Shown piece by piece: positions 1-26,800 of a stretch of DNA of 64,000 nucleotides; positions within the stretch are counted from its first letter, which is position 1, and every line of letters starts with the position of its first letter. The position numbers were made by a program, and so were the translations under genes. The notes under the pieces are model-generated. The model was not told the origin of the DNA, did not search any database, and saw nothing but the letters and a program-made list of their open reading frames with translations. The DNA lies in assembly GCF_048128805.1 (NCBI RefSeq), contig NC_136005.1, positions 14,893,760 to 14,957,759 on the forward strand, in the 5' to 3' direction. This DNA is from Centroberyx gerrardi (taxonomy: Eukaryota > Chordata > Actinopteri > Beryciformes > Berycidae).

Positions 1-1164
1 GGTAAGGCGCCTTTACTGAATGTGAGGGTTTGTTTCAGGTTTCTCTGGATTTGGGTTTTCTGGGGCTGGCAACCGTAGACTTGTATGTATGTGTGAGTGA
101 ATTCTCTATACTCATTAAAGTGGTTAGTATTGTTAGTTATGGCCTTTTCTATGGTCTGTGCAAAACACTGGAAACCCACCAATGATAGTGTCTCCCTTAT
201 TATTAATAAGTCTGTTGATCTGATTCTGAATTCTGCAGTACGCTAGGTGTTTCTCATGCTATCTGGAGCTGGACTGGGCGCCATGAGCTTGTGGTTTTCG
301 GAGGGGAGTATCTGTCCTTCACCACTTCCTGAACTAGCCAACAGGGAACTGATATTTATGGGGAGCCGACTTTTTCCCAGCAGTAGAAATCCAAGTCAAT
401 AGTCGTCCTATTCAGGAACGGCCGGCTCTGAGTTGATACAATAAACTCTGCTTGCTGGCTATCAACATTTGGTGTTAGCTGTTTATGCAAACCTGTTTGA
501 AATCAAACAAAGGTCCAGTCAGGGTGGATGAAGGTTGTGCTTTGTGAAATACTGTCTGTCTGGTCTGAATGGCTGCTATGATTGAGCTCTCTAGCCTAGC
601 CTAACATATCTATGAATACATCTGGAGACAGATAGTCTAAGTGAGTACCTGACATTTTAGATATTGAGAAGATTTCTGATTATGTCATGAAATGACAAAC
701 CATATTTCCCACTCCTAGATAAAATATTTTGCCACCACAATCAGGAACCTTTGGCATGTATGGCTTTGTTTTCATTTGATTTTCTTTCTGTGGGAACATA
801 ACAGTATGTGTGAAATGGCTGCCATGCTGTAAGCGTACTGTAAGTTTTGAAAAGATGTTGAGATACAGAGAAATAGCTCTAAATATGAAGTATTGATGCA
901 TACATAAAGACCCTTGAAATGGTTCCTCTAAATTACTGACTTTCTGTAAACTGTAAAGATATTCTCACAGTCAGGATTGCTGTGTAATGCAGTGGCCCGA
1001 GTAGATAAGTCAGTTTAGTGTAAAAAGAGTATTTCCTAGCTTTGTGAGTTTTACTACAGTTTTACTGAAGGCCAGGTGGTGTGTTAGCGGTCACACCATC
1101 ACCTGACAAAGTCACAAAGTCTATTTTACAGCCTGTAAGTCAGCCTATCAACCAGGTTTCTGTG

Positions 1165-1166
<2 letters not shown>

Positions 1167-1206
<40 letters not shown>

Positions 1207-1264
1207 GGGGGGATGCACATGCATACACATGCCACACATGCTTATATTCCCAGAAAGTTAGATA

Positions 1265-1305
<41 letters not shown>
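1167..1305. repeat. facing (GT)n and (CA)n microsatellites
   Basis: A pure GT run lies at about 1167-1204 and a pure CA run of similar length at about 1267-1305, with some 62 bases between them. The two runs are reverse complements, so together they form a potential 38-bp stem. Confidence 0.85.
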
Positions 1306-1310
<5 letters not shown>

Positions 1311-3202
1311 TCTCCACGTGCTTTGCCTTCCTTTAATTAACCAGATGTGTCGCTGTTAACAATGAGCCATTGATGGAAAAAAATATTTCATCGAGGGACA
1401 GGAGAGTCTTCTGGAGTAGAAATATGTGAGGCTAACTTTACCCAGCTTATAACTCTGGAAGTGCAGGACAGCACAGCACAGTAAAGGTGGGACTTGCTGG
1501 GAACTCAGCAAGCTCTGAGTCAAACCTCCGGTCATTCTTTGTTGTTGAAGTAATGTTTTTTTTTAATTTACTTTCATTACTTTGAAGTGCATGAGTTTGG
1601 ATCAGCTCTCATAACCAGTGACACTTAAAGTTGTGTTTCATGAGGAAACGCTCCGCTGGGCACCACTGAACATGTGACAAACATGTTACTTTTAGGGATT
1701 TTGTTTGATTTCTTTACACACTTTCAGTTTAGGTTATTTTTTTGTTCCTATTCTGAAAGATTTGAAAAGTGTCAGTGGACGTGACATTTGTTTGTTTTCC
1801 TAAATGTGACACTAATCCATGCTGACATACATTAGAAGCTTTCTGAAGACACACCAAACCCTGTACTGTGTGGTATTTTATACATACACTTTATTGAAGG
1901 TTTAGCCACCCAGTATTAAAGATGAGTTATTGTCATGCTGTAGTTTTACAACATAAAGGCAATATGACACAAAGCCATTTCAACAGTACAGGCTTTCACA
2001 CCAGGCTGAAATGAAGATATATTGCACACCTTATGCCAGAGTAATTAACAGTGTTAATCAATGTTAATAACAGAGTTTAGCAAACCATTTTATTACAAAG
2101 ACCCCCAAAATACTTTTGATGTCAATGATCCCTAAATAGAGACATATCAGACTAGGGACTCCCATTTTAGTGGATTTTTACAGAATTTAGTGTACAAATA
2201 CAGACTGTTGCAAGGCAGAAATCTATTCAGTAAACAAATGATCATACATTCTCTCATTGTGCATTATCTAGTAAAAAATATTATTCTTACTAAAGCCCCC
2301 TTCAGAGATCCCTGGATGTCCCTAGACTTCACTTTAAGAACCACTAGGGTAAAATAGACATGAAATCCACTCCTGAGCCAAACACAGTCTTACAGTTCGC
2401 TCTCTGCTCCACTGCATCGGCTGTGTGAGCTGTGACCTGTAGTACAGTGTGTTGGACAGGCGCTGTCTATATCCAAACTGATGCCCCCACCCCACTCTAA
2501 AAGCCCCCCAGCTGAAGCCTGGAGGGGCCTCTTTACTCCCCCCCCCCCCCTGTGCCCCAAACTCCCACTCTCCCCGTCCATCTTTACCTCCTCACACCCT
2601 GCACTTCTCCCTCCCTCCCCTCCCCTCCTGTTTTCCCCCGTGACTCTCCTTGTACCTGTTTACGTTGGACGGCCTGCTGTGGTCCGTCGGTTAGAGGCTT
2701 GTGACAAACCGTTGATCTGGACTCTCCTGAGAAAAGTACATAGACCCAGTTTACCTGGGCGCCATGGTTACAGGCGCAGGAGAGAGCAGACTTTACCTCA
2801 GACCAATAATATCCAAACCAAACACTGCCTTTTGGCCTCTGCTGGCAGTTGCAGAATGTTGTTTAATCAGCGGGAAAATACCTGACATACCTGCGAGGAG
2901 ATATTTTTGTCTCAGCGTCGTTTTTTTTGTTGTTGTTGTTGCTAGAGCTACTGATTCATGGTTAAGTCAATGTCTTTATTTTTTTCAATGAGAGGAGAAT
3001 TTCGCAAAAGCTTTGAAGCATTACTCATTCATTAGCCCGTAGTGTGTGGCTTTTGAAACACACCGTTGTGAGCTGTTAACTGTATGTGTACAGCATGCTG
3101 AATGACAGAGGCCAGGAGGTCAAACCTATATCTCTCTGTTCTCTCCTCTGACACACAGACGGCACGATGACCTAGATCAGATCTCTTTCTTCTCTTTTCC
3201 TC

Positions 3203-3211
<9 letters not shown>

Positions 3212-3273
<62 letters not shown>
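3212..3273. repeat. (CT)n microsatellite
   Basis: About 60 bases of nearly pure CT dinucleotide, preceded by a looser pyrimidine stretch from about 3180. Confidence 0.9.
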
Positions 3274-3275
<2 letters not shown>

Positions 3276-5208
3276 GAGCTCTGGGAATATATTCTCTGCT
3301 GAAGGGGGTTTGTGCAGCTGGTTCTCTTTGTGGGCTTCTGCTGCCCTCACTCCTTCTGTGTTTCATCTAACAAAAATGAGTGTTACTGCAAAACCTGACT
3401 GTTGCAATGAAAACATTCATTCTGAAGTGAGATGTCCACTGTTTGAAAAAAAGAAAAAAAGTGACATCTTGTTTTATTAAATTGTTGCTGGTATAAATTG
3501 TAATTCATCATGAAATGAGCTGGCTTAAGCTTTATTGTTTACAAAATAATAACATTTGAATTGATGGTTTGACAATGCTTTCATAATGTAGTGACATTTT
3601 TTTGCTTTTTCCTGCAATCTTTCCCTCAAAAGTTTCACATACGTCTTTGAAAGTTAAAAGGAAAAAACCCTATCTTGATTTTCTGGAAGAGATGCTTGTT
3701 GAAACTGAGATAGGACACGAATAAGTTTTTCCTGCTGTGTTCCTGTAAGACGAGAATGAAGAGAAGTTTCCAGAGCTGTGAACCTGTAACCCCAGCGTCG
3801 CTGACTGATCTGATGCTACCATAGGAAAGGCCAGTTTATGGAATAACAGCTGTTCGCTTGACACAGGTATGGAGAACACAGCTGTAACGGGAGGGGAGAG
3901 CAACACAACTGATACACAAGGAATCCACTTTAACATTTTATCAGTCACTGAAGGCTGCCCATCCAGAAGGTTTCCACTGTAAAACTGTGGAATAACTCAA
4001 GGTATGGGAGTATGAGATTTCCTTGGATCTCATTTTTGCAGCTTTCCCTGTGTGAAGAAGACAAAACAGCTAGACCCAGAGGAAAACATCTTAAACCTCG
4101 TGTCAATCGATACAGGGCCTGAAGTCTTAGAAAAGTTCTTTTAAGTTTGAAAATGGCTGAACACTGGGTTGAAAGAACTGCTCAACTCATTTCAGTTTCA
4201 TGAGTCTCCATCCATAGAAGCAACACACAGCACAGGCAGCCTTTACATAAATGTTCTCCAGCACATGGTAAACACATTTGTGACTTTCAAACACACACAC
4301 AAGCCATCAGCTGTTTGCGTTTCATTAACTCTGAAAAGCCGAGAGGAGTTAAGCTCGGTAAAGGAACTTGTGTCTTAGTGGGAAGTGGCTGTAACCTAAT
4401 GCTATAGGGAATGGAAGTAAGAAAAGCAATAAGATTATGAGTGAAGGCACAATGGAAGACTGTGATTAGTGTCGCAAAATTCAATGGGAGGAGCATTAAC
4501 GGCAGTCACACTAGGTTAGTTTGAGGTTGTTTTTTTGCTCTGCGACTGCTCGAAAGGTTTGCTTGAGCATTCGGCTCTTAATTGAAGAGGCAGAATCACT
4601 TTTGATCCACACCACTTAGGAAACGCAGCTGCGATCATCAAGCTGTAATTGTCAGGGACGTTGTTTACAAGTAATTTTCCCTATTTCCAAAAGCGGAGAA
4701 TGTCTAATCCTAATAGCCAGGCAGTGTGGAGAGGAAATCGTTCTTTAATATCAGGTATCATGAAAAACCCAGCCTGCTGGGCAGAGAGAATGTGAATTTG
4801 GGCAGCAGCTCAAAATCAACAGATCTGGATTTGTTTCCCATAGTCAGAATGCAGCATATGTGAACCTGCACTTCATATATGTCAGAGGTTTGGATCGAGG
4901 TTAACTGGAGCTTTAGAGAACTTTGTCAACAAAGGTTGACAAAGTCACTGCCTGTGGAAATTCCCTATTGAATGTAAGCGATGAGAAAGGAGCATAGAGA
5001 TGGTGTTTGTACAGGATAGTTATAGTAGGATACTGTACAGTCATGGACAGTAGACTGGCTTGTACAGTTCGGTCCAGTCTTGACCCACAGACTGGACTAG
5101 ACTGCTGTAGCTCTGAGCTGCACACTGCTGATCCCTCTGTTATTCCAATGGTGAAACATCAGGGGAACGTTGTGTTTGGCCAGGGATGAAGACCAGGAAA
5201 CGTCTGAT

Positions 5209-5254
<46 letters not shown>

Positions 5255-6644
5255 GTGTTTCTCTGTGAAATGTCCCACAGTATACAGTGTAGTTCTGCTT
5301 TGTGCTTTGTTCTGGATATGTGTTTTTGTATTTTTATTTGAGCTGTGTATAAAGCCGATACAGCCTTTACGACAATAAAGATATAAAATCATCAGATAGC
5401 AGAAAAGCTTCCAAAACCTTTGAGACTCAAACTGTAGATTTTCCACATTAAGTGACATGAGAGATGTATAGCGTTTGTCCCGTTTCTCACTTGACGTGCC
5501 ATTGTGTTACATAAGAAGCAATTAACACGGTGAACAATAAAAACCAACCTCACTTATGTAACGACGACTTAGAGGAGCAGTAAAGCGTTTATGTGCCTAA
5601 GACTGGTTTCTCCAAACACTTAACCAGGCCATGATGATGGTGTGAGATCAGATAACCGCCGAAGCAAAGCTGTCTGAGTGGAACGAACTAGAGAGTGGAA
5701 GCCTCTTCTGCTTTCTGATTTTTTAATGTGTGAGGAGTGTGAGTGCTCTGCTGAGTGGGATGTAAGAGCATTACTTCCACAGTGAAAAATGTGTTTGAGT
5801 AAACTCGTCCTTGTAAAACTCTGTGCACACGTAAACATTCGATAAGCACAGTGGTTAATGTGAAGTGACCTAGGATTCCCGTCTTGCCTTATTTGTCCAT
5901 TTGTACTTCTACATTTTGTGTAGTCACATCATAACTGAAATGCAGACTGGTCTTAGTGTTTTTCTCTGCTGCTGGACTGAGCGGTCAGTTGGAGGCGGCT
6001 TGCTGGCGCTCCTTCTGTCCAGCTGAAGTCATGTCTGTGAGTCAGTCTCTCAACCTCTCTCTCTCTCTCTCTCTCTTCCTCTCCTCCCTTCCCTTGTTTA
6101 TCCCTCATTCACCCCTCCATTTAGTCCTTCCTATACGGCGACAGTGTGGATGTATCACTTCAAACGTTAAAAAAAAGAAACCTCACATTTTTATCATAAT
6201 ACAATTAAAATTTTATGTAACATTATAAAATAAATACAATAAAAAGTGCCATTCATTTCTCTGCATATGAAATGAGATATGATTCTCAGTTGTAAAGCCA
6301 ATATTGAACTATCCCCACAATTAGGATTTAATAGGCCTTCTCTCACAGAAAGTAAAAAAAAATGGAAATTCCACTGTTAGGTGGCAATTATTGTGTCTTT
6401 TATTGAGTGAATTAAAAACATGCTTCCAATAAAACTCCCATTTTCCCCCCATATATCCAAATAATTGTTTGGTTCCCATGAGCACAGAAGAGTAAATACT
6501 GAATAAAATGTGTTCATCGCCTAATACAAGCTTACATATTGACCTATTTTAGACTCTATTGTTTTAGCAGAGATTAAACTATGTGACACTTGTCTAACCT
6601 CTTGTCTCCACCGTGTCTTGCAGGTTGGAAGCCTGTCTCTGTGC

Positions 6645-6655
6645 ATGTGTTTGGG

Positions 6656-6659
<4 letters not shown>
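6645..6659 (+). promoter_or_regulatory. 4-codon uORF overlapping the ddr2 start codon
   Basis: An upstream ATG at 6645 opens ATG TGT TTG GGA TGA. Its stop TGA (6657-6659) overlaps the ddr2 start ATG (6656-6658) in an ATGA arrangement. It lies in the same exon, 3' of the acceptor AG at 6622-6623. Termination directly on the main start is compatible with reinitiation or with dampening of translation; that effect is inferred. Confidence 0.5.
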
Positions 6660-21023
<14,364 letters not shown>

Positions 21024-21326
21024 TGACATAGAGTAGACCATGTTTCAAGTACAATCCAGGTTTAAGCTATCTTGGTTCAGCAGAGACAGGGTGAGACCCA
21101 CCTGTGGGCTCCAAGCTACGATTTGGGAAACACTGTTTCATGGACTTACACACTACAAAGATGGACAACCAGAGACAATTGGTGTGTGTGTGCCAATTTG
21201 AGTTTGGTTAGCACAGTCACATTGGCTAAGATGTTTTATAGACATACAGGTATATTCTAACAAACACATTCACCTGCTCAAAACTCTATTCTGCTTATGC
21301 AAATAGAGCACACCAACCAAACCAAA

Positions 21327-21392
21327 CACACACACACACACGCACACACGCACTCTATCTCATGTGCTTGTGTATAGACACACACACACACA

Positions 21393-21453
<61 letters not shown>
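21327..21453. repeat. (CA)n microsatellite block in ddr2 3' UTR
   Basis: Two CA runs (about 21327-21350 and 21378-21453) with CG interruptions, downstream of the ddr2 stop at 20964 and before the polyadenylation signal at 22851. Confidence 0.9.
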
Positions 21454-21455
<2 letters not shown>

Positions 21456-22850
21456 AAGATCAATAATATGACCCTTGGTTGTATTGTACGTTGAAGAAGC
21501 CAAAATGAAATGTAGCAAGTAACATTTGGCACTTTTTTAAAAATGTGCTTTTTATTTCATTTTTTTTTAAATGAGTTTAAATTTCCCATGTTACAATGTT
21601 TGAAGTATTGATAGCAATGTTATGCAATATTTTTGAATTGAAGAACTTTCTTGTGTTTTCTTTTGGAAGACTGCTTGAATGTAGAAGGGAAAAAAGAGCG
21701 CAACAAACCATCACTGTTACGTTTATTTCAAACAAGTTTTTCATCTCAGCCTCTCAGACATTCTCCAAGCAATCTGAGTTACAAATTTCTATGTCATCTC
21801 CCCTGCAGTTTCCTTACAGTGATATTTGACCATCAGTGTATATGACTGTGTATTTTCAATAGATATTTCTAAATCTCAAATATCAATATTTTGTATTAAT
21901 ATTTATATGTCCATATTTGTTTGTTCTGTTTTGTTGATATATTTGTGCATTGATATGCTCTGTAAGATGAGCTTCTTTAGGCATTTGGAGTATCTTATTT
22001 CAATTCATTTTGGATCTTTACACACCAAACAAACTGCTTCAGAAGTGCCTTTTTTCCACTGCAAACTGTCATTGAACTACCATTGAATACAAGGTAAAAT
22101 CAGCATGATACTTCATCAGAGGTTGCAAGGTGTTTACCAAGAATCCAGCCTGTTTTTTTTAGCCATGTGTGCTACGATGGATCAGCTGTATGTGTTTACT
22201 GTCTGTATCAGTGTAAAGATGTTACTGAGTGTGTTGTGGGTGAAGAACAAGTTAATGCAGAACTGCTTATAATTTGTTTCAGTTGAAAGAGAGAAATGAG
22301 TGATCTTTGAAATCAGGAATGTAGATGAAATGGGAATATGCAACCTGAATCATGTGTTTAGTTGGAATACCAGTTATGGCTGCTACAGATTTAATTAGTT
22401 GATGACATCTATTGATCTAACACAAGCACCGCCTCACCTGTGGGTTCCAGTTATTGACAGTCAATTTACTCTTTCTTTTAGAATTAATGTATGCTGGATT
22501 CTTTCTTGGTCTTTTGTATTCATTTCCCCCAAACTGACTTAACAATGTGCATGCTGTTTAAATCTCTGTTGCGTAAACTAAATATCACTGGTTCAACCAT
22601 TACACATAGGTTCAGCTGTGTTCTTATCAGTGGCCTTTGCCCCACTTACCTTGTCCATGAAAGTCTCTTATAGCTGGCAGCCATAATGCGTTGTATTTTC
22701 AACTTTTGTGACGTGGAAGTCAGTGCCATTTCTGTCTTGCAATCTGTGGAATGCTTTACTACTTTAAATTCTCTGTTTCTTTCTTCCTTTTGCTTTGGGA
22801 TCTATGCAAAATATCTGTACATATAAGTTAAATATGACAATTGGTTTGGA

Positions 22851-22856
22851 AATAAA
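22851..22856 (+). terminator. ddr2 polyadenylation signal (candidate)
   Basis: AATAAA followed by T-rich and TGT-rich sequence, about 1.9 kb after the stop. A second AATAAA lies at 23149-23154. The 20965-22870 stretch has no other gene and reads as an AT-rich 3' UTR. Confidence 0.5.
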
Positions 22857-23298
22857 TTTGTGTATTTTAAACTGTCAATAGAGATGAGGCATGCAATGAT
22901 TTTGATCGGTCAAAGAAACCTTTTTTATGGCATTTACGATCTTCTCAGTGTATGACTGCTTTATAATTAGTTATAAATGAATTGGTGGCAGATGTATAGT
23001 TGTAAAAATGTTATTGCACCCTTACAAATTCATGATTTGTTTAGTTTTATTAGATCTTTGTACTCAAATGTTTGTTTTTTAATGAGAATGTTTTTATATA
23101 AGTGTAAACAAAAGTTGAGTTGTGGTAATTGTACATTGTGATAGACAAAATAAAAATTAAATAAAATGGGGAATACTATTTCCATGACAACTCTTGCCTT
23201 ATTTGTAGTCACTTTTTAATTTTTTATACTGTGTGGGTTGTCCTTGGAGCTGAGCTGACTGTAGTCGTAATATTATTGGTTAAGAGCTGCTGCAGCAT

Positions 23299-23322
23299 CC
23301 AATCAGAACATGGAGGCGGGGC
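23299..23322 (+). promoter_or_regulatory. hsd17b7 proximal promoter: CCAAT and GC box
   Basis: CCAAT at 23299-23303 (ATCCAATCAG) and GGCGGGGC at about 23315-23322 lie 130-150 bases before the hsd17b7 ATG. This NF-Y plus Sp1 pair suits a TATA-less sterol-pathway gene. No sterol response element was identified. Confidence 0.45.
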
Positions 23323-23451
23323 CAAGAATATGAGCTCAGGGAAGAAGACGGCACATTATCGATAGGACAGAGAAAACGGTTTTGAAAGAACTTGTTGCTG
23401 TAAATTTAGTAGATTCTATATACGGTTTCATGACAGTTTGGACCATTGAAG

Positions 23452-23807
23452 ATGAATAAGGTGGTTTTGGTGACGGGAGCAAATAGGTAATTGCTGTATT
23501 TTTTGTTCTCGTTAGAAACTTGAAGTCCGCCTTCTTTGAGTCTGTAGAGATTCATGACAGAAAATACTTTCTCCAACACCTTTGATGAAAGCAACAGACA
23601 GTTCATACTGTACAAACTGTGTTGGTGAATAAATTCAGACATGGATGCTCTATTTTTCATATGATGTGTGGAGTTGCCTAAGCACAAGAATGTTTTGGTC
23701 AATTTTGCAGTCAATGGACATAGTGTTATCTTAAATTAGTGCCATCACTGATACCAATAGAAGGCAGCATTGCCATGTCTTTGGTCCAAAAGCCTTCTGT
23801 GTGTGTC

Positions 23808-23853
<46 letters not shown>

Positions 23854-26800
23854 GAAAAGGACCAACATTTAGGCCTTAAGTAGCTAGGGTTAGGGAATAC
23901 ATGTTTAAATGTAGCCAGTGGCCAGTAATACAGGATTGAGTGTCTGTCCCTACAGTGGCATTGGCCTGGCTCTTTGTGAGCGTCTCCTCACAGAAGACTC
24001 GGGTCTCCAGCTCTGTCTGGCCTGCAGGAACCTGCGCCGGGCTCAGGCCGCTCGCTCCGCCCTCCTGACCTCTCACCCCACTGCCCAGGTGGCCTTGCTG
24101 CAGCTGGACACCAGCAGCATCACCTCAGTCCTCACTGCTGCACATGAGGTCAAACTCAGGTGGGAGGACATGCACAGCTGCTGTAGAAAGTCACAGTGGA
24201 AGTAAATACACACATTCAAATACCCAAGTCATCATTAACACAGAACACTTTCATGTCCCGCTGATGGCTGAGTAGGCAAGACTTCCATAATCACAAAGAG
24301 TCAAGTTGCGTTGCCAGATACCGGTGCTTTAATGTGCATCAGGGTTGGGGATAATTCATGAATGAACTCATCAATTCCAACTGAGGAATTGGAATTGGAA
24401 TTTGAAAAAACCTACAGGAAACAGAACTGGAATTGAATTGGAATTTGAAGTTGAATTTAATTCAGTTAAATTCTGTGAAATTACATGTTTTTTTGGTTTT
24501 TCTTACCACTATCTGTGGAGATTACACGTAGTATTGTACAGTATATTGTCAATACTGAATATCATACAATGTTAAAGGGACCTTTCAGGTGGTATTTGAT
24601 GCAGAACATACTGTATAATCGTAATACATACATTAAGATTGAATGTATTTGATTTGTTTAACTGTCTTTTATTTGACTCATAATGTTTTATTTATAATGT
24701 TTAGCAAGTCAAGACAAACTCTCTTAGAAGTGGAATTTCATAGAATTGAATGGAATTCAATTCTGTTTGCTGTCATTCCAATTCAATTCCAGTTCTGTTT
24801 CCTTAGAGCTGGGTGACATTCCAATTCCAATTCCAACTCCAGGAATTGAATACAATGCATTCTCAATTCAATTAATGAATGGCCCCAATCCTGGTGTGCA
24901 TAGCAGGGTTTCCTTTAGAATGTTATCAGGCCCGGTGGGAGACCCAGACACTCCCCTCGGTTGATGGTGCAAGAGACTGCAACCAAAACTGGTGTGGCAG
25001 GTTGTTGGCAAATTTGTATTTCAGCGTTTCCATTGTTTAGTTTACCATTCAAGGCTTCAAACAAGTGATTAGCAGAGAACTTTATGTGCTGCATTTACAG
25101 CTAGATTTATTGCAGCAGCACTGAAATGAGGCCTGGAGCATAGAAAGTGAAAGTATCTCCAGATGTGGTTGTCATGTCTCCTACAGGTATAACCGACTGG
25201 ACTACCTCTACCTCAATGCAGGCATCATGCCAAACCCCCAGTTTGATGTGAAAGCCTTTTTCAAAGGCCTCTTCTCCAGGTACAGTGCTGATTTTAGATT
25301 TTTTACATTTTATTTTTAGTACTGTAACGGGTGATATACAGTATATCCATCCATTCTAACATTGTTTATGTCAACCATCTATTTTCCATGCTGCCTTTGT
25401 AGAGTTCACATCTCTGTAATGTCTGTACCGCAGCAAAGTCGTCACCATGTTTGCCACTGGGGAGGGGATCCTGACGCAGAGGGACGCCGTCACCGCTGAT
25501 GGAATGCAGGAAGTATTCGCCACCAACCTCTTCGGTCACTTCCTACTAGTGAGTCACTGATACTTTGGGTGCTGAAGTATCTCTCTGTCATCTGGTATGA
25601 TGTCCACATACATGTAGAATGCAGTAGAAAATAATGTTCTCAACAGACTTCTTCAGGGAAAGTTATTTCTGCTGGCTGTTCACCCTTGAAGAAATGTAGG
25701 GGATACTGGATCCGCCCGTCACTTAGCAACAATGCTCATTAAAAATTAACACCTGATTTCTATGACTGCACACTGTCCTCTCCCAGCCTTAAGGTCACTG
25801 CTGACAGCTTACTTTAGATTCCCATCTAGTATTCTGCTTACTTCGGGTGTTTGCAGATGAATCCTGACTATGCTGACTTGTTTTAAGGCTTCACCACACA
25901 GAAACCTGCGCAGAGTTCCTGTTTAGACTTGCCGGAATCACTAATCCATCTGTATTCACACCATTTAGTGGAAGAGGTTGAGCAGGAATAAATTGGCATC
26001 CATAGACTCTTAACTCCAACTCTTTAGTTTAGAAAAATATTAGGGAGGAAAAACACTTTTACTGCAATTCCACTATCCTACACACACATTTAGAGGGTTG
26101 GAGGAAAATTCCCACCCATAATATTTTTGTAAGACCAATTAAAGGGTGTTTATCAGACCAAAACACCCCAATCAAGAATGTCTTGCTAGGATATAACTTT
26201 GTTACTTAGTTTATGGAGTCTGAGAGAAATTATGTGGTATTTATGCATGCTTTTGGATCCATGGAAAGTGTAGCATCGTTACCAGTACTAATTCTGAGGC
26301 TGTTTCACTGTGTCTCCCTGTGTTTCCCTGCGTCTCCCTGTTTCCCTGTGTCTCCCTGTGTCTCCTGTTTGTCTCCCTCTGTCTCCCTGTGTCTCCCTGT
26401 GTCTCCCTGTGTTTCCCTGCGTCTCCCTGTGTCTCCCTGTGTTGTCCTGGTTCAGGTCAGGGAGCTGGAGCCGGTCCTGTGCCAGGCGGGCCGGCCCTCC
26501 CAGGTGATCTGGACCTCCTCCAGTAATGCTCACCGCTCAGCTTTTAACCTTGAAGACATGCAGCACCAGAAAGGCACCCAGCCCTACAGCTCCTCTAAAT
26601 ACGCCTCCGACCTGCTCAGCCTGGCGCTCAACACACACTTCAACAAACAGGTCGGCTCCTACATACACACCTCGCTGCTGAGGTTAATCTAACACATAAT
26701 CCAACACACTCCTGCAAGTTGAATAGATTTTTTTAACCTCATAATATGTTGCTGACCGTGATCCTATGGTCTTTATGCTCTGACTGTGCTTTCTAGGGTT

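Larger units (their letters stand above)
1..6623. other. gene-free region upstream of the first ddr2 coding exon
   Basis: No reading frame here has exon-like borders or a recognisable protein. The stretch holds microsatellites (GT and CA runs at 1167-1305, CT at 3212-3273, CA at 5221-5252, CT near 6057-6074) in otherwise ordinary AT-rich sequence. DDR2 genes normally start with one or more non-coding exons, so part of this may be 5' intron or promoter, but I could not identify a leader exon or a TATA/CpG-type promoter. Confidence 0.6.

Noticed and set aside
2481-2885. Pro-rich 134-aa plus-strand frame
   Set aside because: Low-complexity C-rich DNA gives the proline run; no conserved segment.
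21826-22086. 86-aa hydrophobic plus-strand frame after ddr2
   Set aside because: Sits in the AT-rich ddr2 3' UTR; hydrophobicity follows from T-rich codons.
22851-23154. Possible extra gene between ddr2 and hsd17b7
   Set aside because: Only AT-rich sequence with alternative AATAAA signals; better read as alternative 3' ends of ddr2.
26310-26533. Repetitive Cys/Pro/Ser frames on both strands
   Set aside because: Translations of the 10-bp minisatellite before hsd17b7 exon 5.
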